Shown here one piece after another: positions 24,086 through 37,064 of a stretch of 64,000 nucleotides of DNA. A model generated the notes under the pieces. The model saw only the letters and a program-made list of their open reading frames with translations. It was not told the origin of the DNA and did no database searches. The position numbers were made by a program, and so were the translations under genes. Within the stretch, counting starts at the first letter, position 1. Each line of letters starts with the position of its first letter. Where the stretch lies: positions 5,412,516 to 5,476,515 of the forward strand of contig OZ023190.1 in the NCBI GenBank assembly GCA_963995505.1. The letters run 5' to 3'. Origin of the DNA: Hypericum androsaemum. Its lineage: Eukaryota > Streptophyta > Magnoliopsida > Malpighiales > Hypericaceae.

Positions 24086-24704
24086 AAAATTTGTAATGTT
24101 TTATAGATGCTAATAATTTAATGAGTCAATTTAGTAATAGAGATAGTACTTCTATATCTAGTGATCTAATTCCCTCTCGCTTACAAGGTGTTAGTAAAAT
24201 TAAATATAATTATGCAGATAGATTTTTAATGAAAAATAAAAAGACCACAAGGAATTAGTGTAATCAATTCCGAATTTGACGCATGTATTAACACCATTTT
24301 AGAATTGATTGATGATGAACCTTCTAGTTTTCCTTTGTTAGGCAGAAGAACCATTCAGTTCAATTATTGGTTATGCAGTCGTCATAAAAGAGGTACTTGT
24401 TTGTCCAAATTCAAAATGATTAGATTTGAAAGGTATTAAATTATAACAGGATGATTAGATTTGAAAGGTATTAAATGATAACATGTGTTTTAAGAAAAAT
24501 GAGGAATAAGAATGGTTAAACATGCTATTTTCCACTATTAGTAGTCAATTCATTTTTTAACAGATGGTTTAGCACCCTTTCATTAAGAAAAATATGATGC
24601 ATTACATAGGCTAAAAAACAGACACAAAGTCGAGTACTTGCAAATAAATATATACCAATATCGCAAAACAAATTGTTGGTTACAGTTAGGATTAGCAAAG
24701 GCAT
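24086..24704. other. Decayed sequence before repeat unit 1
   Basis: This is AT-rich text, possibly the continuation of the hAT remnant. A short direct repeat ('atgattagatttgaaaggtattaaat') occurs at about 24416 and 24451. No gene was seen. Confidence 0.35.
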
Positions 24705-26060
24705 GAGCTAGACAACTGTGCAAGTCATATTCACTTCAACTTCAGAAGTGCTGTCTGCCCTACCAAGAAGTTTTTGAGTATTAGGTGAGCGATGAATCTC
24801 TTCTTGGCTACAATCGATATGTGGTAAAAAAAATTCTCCATGCAGTTATTATCATACGAAATATTACTTGATAGAGATCTCTTTGTTCAGAGTGATGTGT
24901 CCAAGACATGTACAATATCTTGTTCTCGTCAAAAGTTGTCAATTTGGGTTTAGAAATTGATTAGGTAGTTTTAGAAAAAAAATCAGGGACCAAACAATAT
25001 GCAGTTATCCTGATTAATTATATTTTCAAGCATTAGAAATTTTACGGTGGAATAATACATGTTTTTTTCCCCTTATAACTTAGAACCCTCGTTATGCCTC
25101 CTTTTCACTATTAGCAGTCTATTCATTTCTCACATACCAAACTAACATAACATTCACATTATTCTGTCCCTTTCGATACAAGTCCTCGTAACAACGAAAT
25201 AGCATCTTAAATTTAAAATAAGTTGTAATGATCGGCCGACACTGGTATTGGTTCACAATGCCTAAGTTGATTTATTGACGGGCCTTTGTCGGGTTTAGAT
25301 CCACCAGGTTTTGTTCTTGCGAAATTGAATTCAACCCATGGTTTGGAATCTCCGTACAGTGTAATTAACTGTATGTACTCTTTAGTCAACGGTTTTTCTA
25401 GGTTATGGCTCTTGTCGGTTTGGATCCCACCAGATTTTGTTCTTTACGGAATATTTTTTTTTTGGTAAAACTTTACGGAATTGAATTCTTCAACACATTA
25501 TTTGCAACATTATAATTTATTGTATTGTATGCTCTTTAGTCAATGGGAGAATAGCAGCTACATGCTACAACTTGTCTGATCCTTGATATTTTATATGTAA
25601 CAACAAGTTATAGAATAATAGTTCGTCGTGGACTATATATATGGGGTCCGACCTAGTTGATGAAGTTTCCTATAAGAAAAGCTTGCTCAATAATTCCTCG
25701 CCCAATTCCTATGGACAAAACAACTATCTTTTTATTACTTATTAGCTTAATTTGACTTGATTATCTTTGGACATCACGTGAACCAATGGCAAGGGTTGCT
25801 AGAAAGTTGTTAGATTACATAAATCCGACTCTATATTTACGAGATTACTTTTATGATTTATCGATTAAGATATTTGTTATAGTTTGTTCGGGTGAATATT
25901 ATTTTTTAATGTTTTTTTAAAGATATCTCAGATGAATTTAAATTTTTTTACGATATCTATTATAGTTGAGTTTTATCACTTTAAAAGTTTATATTTTTCT
26001 CTATGGTAGATTAAGAGGCTAAATATTACAATTAATTCAAAATTAAGTAATTTCAAATTC
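24705..26060. repeat. Tandem array unit 1, left part
   Basis: It matches 47090-49064 and 57110-59070 (minus their insertions), including 'cttcagaagtg', 'gatcggccgacactgg' and 'ccaatggcaagggttgctag'. It is interrupted at 26061 by the first gypsy element and resumes at 34454. Confidence 0.88.
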
Positions 26061-27171
26061 TGTGAAGATCAGGAAACCATAATGAATAATTTAAAACTGA
26101 TGAGGGAGCAAACTGTAATTTGCCCAGGGACCATACTAAACTTTACCAAACCCTACACTCTGAAAATCCTAGAGCTATGCCTATAAAAAAACCCCTGGAC
26201 GAAACCCTAAAACTCACCCTTTTTCTGAATTTTGTGTTTCTATTCCCAAGGTGGAGGCAGCCGTCCGGGCGAATCTCGAGGCGAGGGAGAACATAATGAC
26301 ACTTCGCGAGACGCTAGGGTAAGTCATCATGTCCATATCACTGTTAATCATTAAGAAAACGTAGGGAGACATTGATTGATCACAAAACTGTAGGGACTGG
26401 AAGAGGAGTCTTGGAATTAGAGAAGACGTGAATTAGCGAGGTTAGAGGGAGTCGAGGTAAGTCGATCCTCTCTATTTTCGTGTCATAATTGATGTGTTTT
26501 CGTATGTGATGTATTTTCGTAGGTGATATGATCGTAATTGTGATATATGACTGTTGTGAGTATGTATCATGTGTTGCTAGCCATGTGATCTGTATGTGAT
26601 TCAGTCTATTTTTGTCTGTGGATCTGTCTGTATGTTCTGGTTGGGTTTATCGTGATGCTTCTGTGCCCATAGAGTACTCTGGACAAATTTCGTACTCTAT
26701 GTGAGTATCAGTGATATCTGTGCCCTGTGGTGAGACTGTCCTCTTGTTTCTGTGCCTTTAGCGTGAGGATTTGTCTCCTGTGCCCCACAGGTTCCTGATA
26801 GTTGTACTCTAGAGTTCATCTGTGTCATCTGTATTTGTTATTTCAGTTTTGTGCTATCTGTATTTATTATTTACGGGTTCCTAATTCTCAATTGCGAGGT
26901 TGGCTTACTGAGTTGCATAAACTCAGCAAAATATGTGTTTGTTTCTCATCCGACGAGGACTAATCGGGATCGGGCGTGAGAGCTAAAGGGAGGATATGCA
27001 TCTCATTTAGTTATATAGTCTAAAACTTCGTATTTCCAGTTAAAGTCTATTTATTTTGTTTTCAATAATTTTCGTTTGTTAAGGACGAAATTCGAATTGT
27101 GAAAACTAAGATGTCTTACGGGGATTTACACCACGCAGTGGTTGGCATGCTCAGATTATTGGGGCGTGACA
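26061..27171 (+). repeat. 5' LTR of gypsy element 1
   Basis: It starts TGTGAAGATC and ends GGGGCGTGACA (TG...CA), 1111 bp, matched by 33384-34453. 'gcctataaaaaaacccc' near 26176 is a likely TATA box. Confidence 0.93.
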
Positions 27172-27175
27172 ACTT

Positions 27176-27192
27176 TAATAGTACCAGAGCTT
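27176..27192 (+). other. Degenerate primer-binding site (initiator tRNA-Met type)
   Basis: 'aatagtaccagagct' a few bases after the LTR resembles the usual TGGTATCAGAGC site, with substitutions. Confidence 0.55.
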
Positions 27193-27869
27193 TTTCCTAA
27201 AATAAACAATCTAATTTTAAAATCTGCATACATATATACATAGCATTACATTGAGAGAGGATGGGTTTGAAGAGGCGGGTCAAAAATGGGTCGGTTTGAG
27301 AGAAAGTTGCACCTTAACGTACTGCCAACTGGTTTTGTGTCATTTTGAAAAGGGGGAAAACCGAAAACTGCTGGTGGTAAAAGGGGGGGTGCAAATCATT
27401 TTGAAACCATGGTTTTGTGTGAAAAATTTTGTGATTTTTGTGGTAAAAATTACCTAAAACTTTGAAAGACCATAACTTTTGACTCGCTTAACCGATTTGC
27501 TATTATAACCACTTTTCGGAAAGAAAATTTCAAGATCTAGAGACTCTCTTGCTTTGCTAAACTGATCGACTTTCAGGGTCTAATTCGCAGCTGTTTGAAA
27601 GTTACAGCCATTTAAAATTTTGTCAATAATTTTAAGTAGTTTTCTTCACAAATTTTGATTTGGTTTTCAAGTATTCGTGTTCTTAGACAAGTAATAAGTT
27701 GCAAAGGGATAGCTGTATGTCATTTGTAATGAATTAAGGGTGCGGGCTAATGTTGTGAGCTGGCAATATCACGATTTTAAGTCTGTGAGTTTGTGATTCT
27801 GTGATCTGGTAAATTTGTGATTTTGATTTTAAGATTCTGTGATCTGGTGAATTTGTGATTTTGATTTTA

Positions 27870-28235
27870 GGGCAAATTACCCTCACGTCCCTGAGGTTTG
27901 GTCACCCTCCCCCTAGGGTCCCTGGCTTTTGAAAAATGATTATCCCGTCCCTAAGTTTTGATGATAATAGACTCTCAGGTACCTGGCTGACGTCATCGGC
28001 TCTTTTTTTCATTTTTGGTCATGGAAATGACCAAAATACCCTTAACCAAAAATGAAAAGTTAAGGGTATTTTGGTCATTTCTATGATCAAAAATGAAAAA
28101 AAGAGTCGATGACGTCAGCCAGGGACCTGAGAGTCTATTATCATCAAAACTTAGGGACGGGACAATCATTTTCCAAAAGTCAGGGACCCTAGGGGGAGGG
28201 TGACCAAACCTCAGGGACGTGAGGGTAATTTACCC
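27870..28235. mobile_element. Palindromic MITE (Mutator-like foldback), 366 bp
   Basis: The left half is almost a perfect reverse complement of the right half. The ends are GGGCAAATTACCCTCACG and its inverse. A perfect 9-bp target duplication 'ttgatttta' flanks it (27861-27869 and 28236-28244). There is no coding capacity. The 9-bp duplication points to a Mutator-type transposase. Confidence 0.95.
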
Positions 28236-28398
28236 TTGATTTTAAGATTATGTGATGTGGTTATGTCATTATTCTGGGAGTGTGAATATGCGATTGAGAT
28301 CTTGAGTTAGGACAAAATCTGGGAAGTATAGATATGATTATGGTTCTAACTAATAATATATGTTGTACTCAAAATTAATCAGTAGGATTCTTAGAGCT

Positions 28399-29821
28399 AT
28401 GGCACCACAAACTCGAAGGATGACTAGAGGGCAAAGTTCGGGAACAACCTCAGGAGAGATGCCTGCATTATTACCACTTGCTGAACCGACCCCAACACCT
28501 GTTCAACCGACCCTGACACCTTTTCAGAACATAGCACAAGGGGGAACCATACTACCACCCCCACCCACTACTGTCGGGGGTAACGTGCCACCTCTTGATG
28601 AGAAAGATTTGCCACACACCGAGGATGAACCGTCGGAAGAGGAAGAGGAAGAAGGGGAGGAAGCGGAAGAGATACCGCCAGCTGGAACTATTCATCCTGT
28701 GGTACCCCTTGTGATGCCAGCAACCAGAATTATCCTTGACCCAGGACTCGTGACCAACCTGTTGACTCACCTACTGGCCTAGTAGCAACAGCCTGCACCA
28801 GTTATGGCAGCACCAGTGGAATCGCACAACCAGAGGATAGTTATCGGTGATTCCAGAGAGCTAAATCTCCCGCCTTTGAAGGTACCTAGGACCCCATCCA
28901 GGTGGAAGATTGAATAATGGAGATAGAAAAGGCATTTCAGATTTCTTGTACAGAAGTACGAGATAAGGCATACGATGCCTCCTACATGCTGACTGGAGAT
29001 GCACGGAGGTGACGGGAGATGCATCAGCGAACCCGCCAGCCCGGGACAGCAGAGATTAACTGGGAGATATTTCTGAGAGACTTTCGGGTGAGGTACGAAC
29101 CTGCTCCACTGAAGAGGGAGAAGACTAGAGAGTTTGACCTGCTGGTTCAATGAGGCAAAACCGTGACGCAATATGACCAAGAATTCACTAGGTATGTACC
29201 ATCCAAAAATATTTGATGATTATGCACATTACAACCGTGTTGATCCTGACACAAACGATGGTTGCATATCTAGGCTATCTGTGTTTAAGTCAGCTACAGT
29301 TCTTGATGAGGACACTAGGGCTCGCAAATTCGAGGAAGGATTAGCCAAGGAGATTTGGGACCATATTGTACCCTTGTTCCTGCCAACGTACTCTGAAGTA
29401 CTAACACGAGCATTGGCAGTGGAACAGAACCTGCAACGTGATGAGACCGATAAGGAGAGTGGAAAGAGGAAAGTGGGACAATATACTGGAAGATAAACTG
29501 CTGAGGTTACAAAGAAGCCATATAACCCACCAAGGGGAGGTAATACGCCCAATAACTCATCCAACAATATGGATCAGTGTCGCAGGTGTAGACATTGGGG
29601 GCATCGTGAGAAGCAATGCCGATGGACAAACGGGGCGTGCTTCAGTTGTGGAAAGGTAGGACATGTGGTGGTGAGGTGCCCTGATGCAACCACCAACCTG
29701 ATACGGGCAATCACAGCTAATTCAACTCGAACAGGAGCAATACAAACTGCAACAACCCTGGCGCAGGTTTATGCATTGAACCAAGAGGATGCTCAACGAC
29801 GGACAGGAGACGTCATGACAG
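28399..29821 (+). pseudogene. gag of gypsy element 1
   Basis: It starts MAPQTRRMTRGQSSG, followed by an acidic Pro/Glu-rich segment and the retrotransposon gag core (helices around 28900-29440, ending EVLTRALAVEQNL). Two intact CCHC zinc knuckles (CX2CX4HX4C) follow at about 29577-29680: CRRCRHWGHREKQC and CFSCGKVGHVVVRC. Gag forms the particle and binds the RNA. The frame is broken by TAG at 28780-28782 and by stops and shifts between about 28910 and 29170. The C-terminal part leads to an intron-like insert at 29822-29956. Confidence 0.85.
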
Positions 29822-29956
29822 GTATGATTCTATTAGTAGTCCATTCACCCGAGTAAAAGAAATATGAATATTGAATGAAATAGTTAACCTTCGTGTTTGA
29901 TTACCTGTACTATTAAGTAGTTAGATTAATAGTTAGAGACTTGAATACTGTGTCAG
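29822..29956 (+). other. Intron-like insert between gag and protease (element 1)
   Basis: A 135-bp AT-rich insert begins GTATGATT and ends TGTGTCAG. Removing it joins '..ATG ACA G' to 'GT AAG CTG TTA', giving Gly-Lys-Leu-Leu as in relatives. Element 2 has a GT-AG insert at the same place. Confidence 0.5.
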
Positions 29957-32900
29957 GTAAGCTGTTAGTGGCCAGCCATTCGGCAAGGCTTTATTCGATT
30001 CTGGTGCTACACATTCATATGTGTCTGAGAGTTTTATAAAAAGACACAAACTTGCCAAGCAAGAGAGTGAAGAACTGTTAGCAGTCAGCACCCCTGTAGG
30101 GAAGACCATTACATTCACCCAGTTGTACAAGGATTGTGAGATCACAATATGTGGTGGCAAACAAAAAGGGGACTTGAGAATCATGGCAATGATGGGATTT
30201 GATGTGATCCTAGGAATGGACTGGCTGACTGAACACTATGCAGTGATAGATTGCAGGGGGAAGGCAGTAGCTTTCCAGACCCCAGGGGAGCCATCAACTC
30301 GATATGAAGGTGAACTAGGCCAGGGAACCCGGATTGTCTCGGTGTTAGAGGCAAGAAAATTAGTCTAGAGTAGTGCAACAGCATTCTTAGCTACCGTTCG
30401 GGACACAAGGTCGGAGCAGGCACTGGAGGATATACCAATCGTACAACAATTTTCGAACGTCTTTCCGGAGAAAGTACAAGAGCTACCACTAGATTAAGAA
30501 GTTAAATTTCAGATAGAATTGATACCGGGGCCAATCCAGCATCTAAGGTACCGTACCGCATGGCTCTTGCAGAACTGAAGGAGTTGAAGGTACAACTGGA
30601 AGAGCTGTTAGATAAGGGATTTATTCGTCCCAGTGTGTCCCCGTGGGGAGCCCCAATGTTATTCGTAAAGAAAAAGAATGGATCTATGCAGATGTGTGTC
30701 GATTATCGAGAGCTGAACAAACTCACCATTAAGAATCGGTATCCATTGTCACGAATAGAAGATTTATTTGACCAGCTAAGAGGGGCGCAAGTATTTTCCA
30801 AGAATGATCTGCGATCTGGATATCACCAATTAAATATTAAGGAGGAGGATGTACACCTCACTGCTTTCTGCACTCGCTATGGACATTATGAATTCGTGGT
30901 TATGCTGTTTGTATTAACGAACGCTCCCGCCAAGTTTATGGACCTCATGAACAGGACTTTTTGACCATACCTGGATAAATTTGTCATGGTTTTCATCGAT
31001 GATATCCTGGTGTACTCTGCCAATAAAGAGAGCCACGAAGAACATCTAAGGACTGTATTACAGACGCTCAGGACAGAACAATTGTATGCCAAATTTAAAA
31101 AGTGTGAGTTCTGGCTTGAAAAGGTGGCCTTTTTGGGTTACGTAATATCTAAGGAAGGAGTTTCGGTAGACCCTGGCAAGTTGAAGCAGTGACGAACTGG
31201 GAGCAACCTGCCAATGTGTCCGAAGTGCAAAGCTTCCTAGGGTTGGCGAGATACTACCGAAAGTTTATTGAGTGGTTCTCTAAGATAGCAGTGCCTCTGA
31301 CCCAATTGACCCAAAAAGGGGTGAAGTTTGTATAGAACAAGGAGTGCAAAAAAAGCTTTCAAGAGCTGAAGAGAAGATTGGTATCTGCTCCAATTTTGGC
31401 TTTACCAACCGAAGGGATAAACTTTGTGGTTTACAGCGATGCCTCAAAGAGAGGCATTGGTTGTGTTCTTATGCAGGACGATAAGGTCATTGCATATACC
31501 TTCAGGCAGCTCAAATCTTACGAGAAAAAGTATCCCACTCATGATCTAGGACTGGCTGCAGTGGTCCATGCATTGAAAGTTTGGCGACACTATCTGTATG
31601 GAGTGCAGTGTAAAATATATACTGATCACAAGAGTCTCAAGTATATATATACACAGAAGGAGCTAAACATGAGGCAAAGAAGATGGTTAGAACTCATCAA
31701 AGATTATGATATTAGAATTCACTACCATCCTGGTAAGGCAAACGTGGTCGTAAATGCTTTGAGCCGGAAAGACTCTCACACAACCATTTACGAGGTCACA
31801 GAACAAGAAGAGTTAGTGGGAGAACTATGAAGATTGGGGATAGAAGACAATGGGCCGGCAATGGGGATGATAGCAAGTCTAGTGGTAGAGCCCTCTCTAC
31901 GAACGCTACTCGGGAAAGGACAGGTAAGAGATGCCACCCTCAGGACTACTCGTCGCCAAGTTGAACGAGGGGAGATAACTGAGGACTTCCATATTAAAGC
32001 GGATACATATCTATACTTTTGAAATAGACTATATGTTCCGGCCATAAAAGAACTAAAGAACTTGTTATTAGAAGAGGCCCATAATGCCCGTTACTCATGC
32101 CATCTGGAAGGAACTAAAATGTACCAAGACCTCAAGCAAGAATTTTAGTGGTCAGGAATGAAGAAGAAAATAGCAGACTATGTAGCTAGTTGTATGGTAT
32201 GCCAGCTGGTCAAAGTAAAATATCAACGACCGCCCAGACCTCTGCAGCCCCAAGATATTCCGGAGTGGAAATGGGAGAAAATCACTATGGATTTTGTGAC
32301 CGGACTTCCGAGAAGCTTACATGGAAAGGATGCAGTATGGGTAGTAGTAGATCGATTAACTAAGGGAGCTCACTTTCTGGCTTACAAAATAGGTATGTCC
32401 ATGGAGCAGATGGCTGCACTCTACATGAGGGAAGTGGTGCGCCTACATAGAATTCCAGTGAGTATCACCTCTGATAGAGACACAAGGTTCATGTCTAGGT
32501 TCTGGAAGAGTCTGCAGAGAGCAATGGGGACCAAGTTACATTTCAGTATAGCCTTCCACCCACAGTCGGATGGGCAATTTGAGTGAACCATACAAACTCT
32601 GGAGGATATGCTACGGGCATGTGTATTAGATTTTGGGGGCAACTGGGAGAGTCACCTTCCCTCGGTAGAATTTATATATAATAACAGTTTCCAGGCGAGT
32701 ATAGGGATGGCCCCTTATGAAATATTATATGGCAAGAAATGCCGATCACCAATTAGCTGGAACAAAGTGGGCGAGAAAAGAATATTGGGACCAGAAATAT
32801 TTGAAGAATTGACCAACAAGGTACCAGTCATTCGAGGAAGAATACAGGTAGCGCAAGATCAACATAAGAAATTCGCAGATCGCCGCAGGAGAGAACTAGA

Positions 32901-33372
32901 ATTTGAAGTGGGGGATCATGTATTCCTGAAGGTATCACCCACCAAAGGTGTCAGAAGATTTGAGGTGAAGGAAAAACTCAGTCCAAGGTATATTGGACCT
33001 TATGACATAATAGAACGTATCGGGAAACTAACATACCTTTTGGCTTTACCCCCTAGCTTGGCCGGAGTCCACAATGTATTTCACGTATCCATGCTACGCA
33101 AGTACGTCCCAAGGGAGGGACAGGTAATTCATGAAATGCCAATGGTACTACGGCCTGACGTAAGCTACGAGGAGATTCCGCTGAGGATTGTTGACGTGAA
33201 AACTCAACAGCTGCGAAAGAGGACCATCCAATATGTCAAGGTACAATGGAGCAACCATACAGAATGAGAAGCAATCTGGGAGTTAGAGACAGAAATGAAG
33301 ACAATGTACCCCTTCCTTTTCGAACCAACAAGTAAGTATCTTCAATTAAGTTTGTGGACAAACTTCTATTAA
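29957..33372 (+). pseudogene. pol of gypsy element 1 (PR-RT-RH-INT-chromodomain)
   Basis: The aspartic protease has LFDSGATHSYV (about 29990) and later DVILGMDWL. Reverse transcriptase spans about 30560-31190, with [18 protein letters not shown] and catalytic [10 protein letters not shown]. RNase H is at about 31378-31800 (VVYSDAS...[11 protein letters not shown]). Integrase is at about 32060-33000, with the zinc-finger end CMVCQLVK, MDFVTGLP, SITSDRDTRF and HPQSDGQFE, so the DDE residues are retained. The tail VKVQWSNHTE, stop, EAIWELE is a chromodomain-like end typical of chromoviruses. Breaks include TGA at 30962 and 31191, TAG at 32146, TGA at 32584 and TGA at 33265, mostly one transition from TGG or CGA. 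Confidence 0.93.
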
Positions 33373-33383
33373 GGAGGGGAGGA
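33371..33383 (+). other. Polypurine tract of element 1
   Basis: 'aaggaggggagga' lies immediately before the 3' LTR and is the second-strand primer site. Confidence 0.9.
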
Positions 33384-34453
33384 TGTGAAGATCTGGAAAT
33401 CATAATGAATAATTTAAAACTGATGAGGGAGCAAACTGTAATTTATCTAGGGACTAAACTAAACTTTACCAAACCATACACTCTGAAAACCCTAGAGCTG
33501 TGCCTATAAAAAACCCTGGACGAAACCCTACAACTCACCCTTTTTCTGAATTTCGTGTTTCTATTCCCAAGGTGGAGGCAGCCGTCCGGACGAATCTCGG
33601 GGCGAGGGAGAACATAACGACACTTTGCGAGACGCTTCGGTAAGTCATCTTGTCCATATCATTAAAAAAATGTAGGGAGACATTGATTGATCACAAAACT
33701 GTAGGGACTGGAAATTAGAGAAGACATGAATTAGTGAGGTTAGAGGGAGTCGAGGTAAGTCGATCCCCTCTGTTTTCGTGTAATAATTGATGTGTTTTCG
33801 TATGTGATCTGATCGTAATTGTGATATATGACTGTTGTGAGTATGTATCATGTGTTCCTAGCCATGTGATCTGTATGTGATTCGGTCTATTTTTGTCTGT
33901 GGATCTGTCTGTATGTTGTGGTCCAGTTTATCCTAATGCTTCTGTGTCCGTAGATTACTCTGGACGAATTTCGTACTCTATGTGAGCATCAGTGATATCT
34001 GTGCCCTGTGGTGAGACTGTCCTTTCGTTTCTGTGCCTTTAGCGTGAGAATTTGTCTTCTGTGCCACACAGGTTCCCGATAGTTGTACTCCGGAGTTCGT
34101 CTGTGCCATCTGTATTTGTTATTTCAGTTTTGTGCTATCCGTGTTTATTGTTTACGGGTTCCTAATTCTCAATTGCGAGGTTGGCTTACTGTGTTGCGTA
34201 AACTCAGCAAAATACGTGTTTTGTTTCAGATCTGACGGGGACTAATCGGGATCAGGCGTGAGAGCTAAAGGGAGGACATGCATCTCATTTAGTTATATAG
34301 TCTGAAACTTCGTATTTCCAGTTAAAGACTATTTGTTTTGTTTTCAATAATTTTCGTTTGTTAAGGACGAAATTCGAATTGTGAAAAATAAGATGCCTTG
34401 TGGGAATTTATATTCCGCGGTGGTTAGCATGCCCGGATTATTGGGGCGTGACA
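33384..34453 (+). repeat. 3' LTR of gypsy element 1
   Basis: It starts TGTGAAGATC and ends GGGGCGTGACA, 1070 bp. It differs from the 5' LTR by scattered bases and small gaps, so the insertion is not very recent. Confidence 0.93.
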
Positions 34454-35850
34454 AATTCAATGAGAATATTTTGCTTTGCAATATCACTCAATTTATAAAA
34501 ACTCAAATTTAAAAGCATATGTCCTCCAAAAAGTTTAAAAGCATTTTTGAATAAACTACTTTTGAATAAAGCTAATATAAAGAAGAAGGTTCTACCTCGT
34601 AGTAGTATATAGTGTAGCTCACGCCGAAACTAAAAAACGTAACTTGTGTGAAAATTATGTAATAAATTTTAAAAGTGACATTTTTTTAGTCCAACTATAG
34701 CCAACAACACTGCAGTGTCATCTCTACCTCATTTTATGAACCAAACATTGATCCAGGGTGTACCTTTCTAAAGAAATATTTTTAATTATTTAATAATTCT
34801 TAAATTAAAGTCGGATTCTACGAGATCAATTTTCTCTATCAAATTTGATTAAATCTTTGTTAGTATAAATTTTTTACTACTTCATATGATATAATAACCA
34901 TAAATTGTAATATGATTAATTTTCTAACTCTAGACATAGGAATCGGGTGAAAAATTCCCTCTCGAAATACGCATCATTTGGTTATGTTTATGTATTATCT
35001 GATACTCCATTCAATTTTTTTCTAATATTTGTGTAGATGATTTGATAGGGATCAACTTTTCACATTATACTCAAACTAATATTTCACAACATAATTTATA
35101 AAAATTAGTGGACATTTAACCCCTCTATTTCTAAAAATATAACCATAAAATAATCCGCATACACGCGGTGCACTTCGAAATTCGGTAGTGATCCAATTAT
35201 TGCGATAACATGATCATAAATGAAATTCCCAAGGTGCCCCTACGTACTGACTTTTGAGGATGGTCCCACAAGATATGGACAGGTGGGTCCCGCGGGATGT
35301 TGGCAAAGCGAAGTATCGTAGACGTGCCACACGGGATTGATGCCCGCCCTGAGTCACCGACAGAGGAACTCACGTCAAAATTCACGCAAAAATCAAGATC
35401 TTGCCACGTGTCGAGTACCCAAATCTGTTTCTTGCAAAACCGCGTCCTTTTTTTAATAATAGATTTTTGGTTTCTACTGATTTCGGAATAATATATACTA
35501 CCCATAAAAAATACACACCATAATAAACTACGTTCCTATCCCTCAAAAAAATAAACTACGTTCCTAGCTCACCAAATTCCGAATGTCAAAAGTCACGCAT
35601 ACAGTTGTTATAAATATTAAGCCAAGTCCATATTTTTGAAAAGGCTCATGTACTAACTAATCTAAAAAACATATGAATAATAACACTGAAATAAAAAAAT
35701 GACAATCATAATAAGTGACAAGTTAGTGCCTTCCAAGTTTATTTGGCTCAATGACATAAAATTTAGAAAGATTTGAGATATATTAGGGTTCAAACCTAAT
35801 AATATATAAAAAAATTAAATATAAATTTTATACCATAATTATATTGTTAG
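34454..35850. repeat. Tandem array unit 1, middle part
   Basis: It matches 49911-51134 plus 53364-53600 in unit 2 and 59100-60060 plus 61980-62330 in unit 3. It contains the GC-richer island at about 35155-35450. It is interrupted at 35851 by gypsy element 2. Confidence 0.9.
35155..35450. promoter_or_regulatory. GC-richer conserved island with G-box (unit 1 copy)
   Basis: Within AT-rich DNA this segment has 'gtgggtcccgcggg', 'acgtgccaca' and a G-box/ABRE-like 'gccacgtgtc'. The copies at 50650-50945 and about 59800-60050 are conserved, the first nearly identical. It is promoter-like in composition only; no associated gene is seen. Confidence 0.35.
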
Positions 35851-37048
35851 TGTCGCGACCCGAAAATAGAAGCGACAAAACTCGAGATATTAACTACTCC
35901 GAAAGGCGTTAGACTTTTATTAAGAAACGAAACGATTATCCAAAATGAAAAATCTGTAACATCCAAAGTGATTTAAATATTCAGAAATCTGAATAAATAC
36001 TAAAAGCTGAAAGTTCAATAGTCTTTATTATTTGGCCAGAAAACCGTGTTGATGCATGCAGATGAATCACCCTACTCCCGATCCTGGATCCCACCTGAAC
36101 GATCTGAAACACATAAGCTAGGGTGAGTTGATAAACTCAGTAAGTGGAACGAAACATAGAAAACGAATCATAGGAAAATGATTTCACCTTGCAAACCGAA
36201 AGATCCCTATCCGACTATCTAGCCAACTAATCAAAGACAGAATTTCAGAACATAACATATCCACGAGTGTATCCCCTATCCGACTACCCTATCCGACTAC
36301 CCTATTCGACTATCTATCCGACTATCCTATCCGACTATCCTATCCGACTACATATCACATACTTAACAGAACTTATCAGAATTCGGAGGCATAAGTACAC
36401 GCAGTCGACTTTTCCATAATCAGAATTCGGACAGAGACATTGCATACGGTCTCAACATAATCCATATCAGAATATCAAAACAGATTTTTCTAGCAGTAAA
36501 GAGATCGACTTAAGCCAGATCCCGAACTCAAGCCATACGTGTTCCAGACTGAGACATAGATCGTCTCAGGAAAACTAAACTCCTCGATCTACGAGATGAC
36601 ACAAATTCTACTTACCTGACGTTGCTCCTAACTCTTTAAACCTTCCCGAGCCTAATCCAATGATCTGTCCTGGACCCCCTCGAATCAGACTCGTCCACTT
36701 ACAGATTCGTCTTCTCCACTTTTTGTTTGAGAGGCAAATACATGACTTATAACAGGAACCATTCGGAAATAGGTTTACTAGGTATTAGTAACTTACCCTC
36801 CTCGTACAGCAATTCTCGGATGGTCTCGTCCTCTCTTGGCACCTCTTCCCGAGTCAGATTTCGCTCCTCACCTTCACAATAAGAGGAAAATATGTGGGTG
36901 TTAATTAGGCCCCCAGAATGGACAGCCTAAGGACATATTTATATAGGCTTTCAACCCTAATCTGCCCCTAGCTACCCTAATTATGGAAAATTACCGTTTG
37001 TTCTCCCAAACTTTATAAAGTTCTCACTTTAGTTTTCCAATTCTTACA
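35851..37048 (-). repeat. 3' LTR of gypsy element 2
   Basis: 1198 bp. On the minus strand it runs TGTAAGAATTGG to GGTCGCGACA. It contains an expanded 'ctatccgactac' minisatellite. A TATA-like 'gcctatataaatatg' lies near 36945 (minus). Confidence 0.93.
36268..36352 (+). repeat. 12-13 bp minisatellite 'ctatccgactac' in the LTR
   Basis: About seven units occur here, against about three at the matching place in the other LTR (44338-44380). This accounts for most of the LTR length difference. Confidence 0.9.
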
Positions 37049-37064
37049 TTCTTCCCCCCTTAAA
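37049..37064 (-). other. Polypurine tract of element 2
   Basis: On the minus strand 'aaggggggaagaa' lies directly before the 3' LTR. Confidence 0.88.

Larger units (their letters stand above)
26061..34453 (+). mobile_element. Ty3/gypsy chromovirus (Tekay/Del-type), element 1
   Basis: This is an 8393-bp element with two LTRs (26061-27171 and 33384-34453), flanked by the 5-bp target duplication 'aattc' (26056-26060 and 34454-34458). The undisturbed site is visible in unit 2 near 49950. The order gag, protease, RT, RNase H, integrase, chromodomain-like tail is the gypsy order. Many in-frame stops and shifts make it inactive. The LTR carries 'cctataaaaaa', a likely TATA box. A palindromic MITE is nested in the leader. 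Confidence 0.95.
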
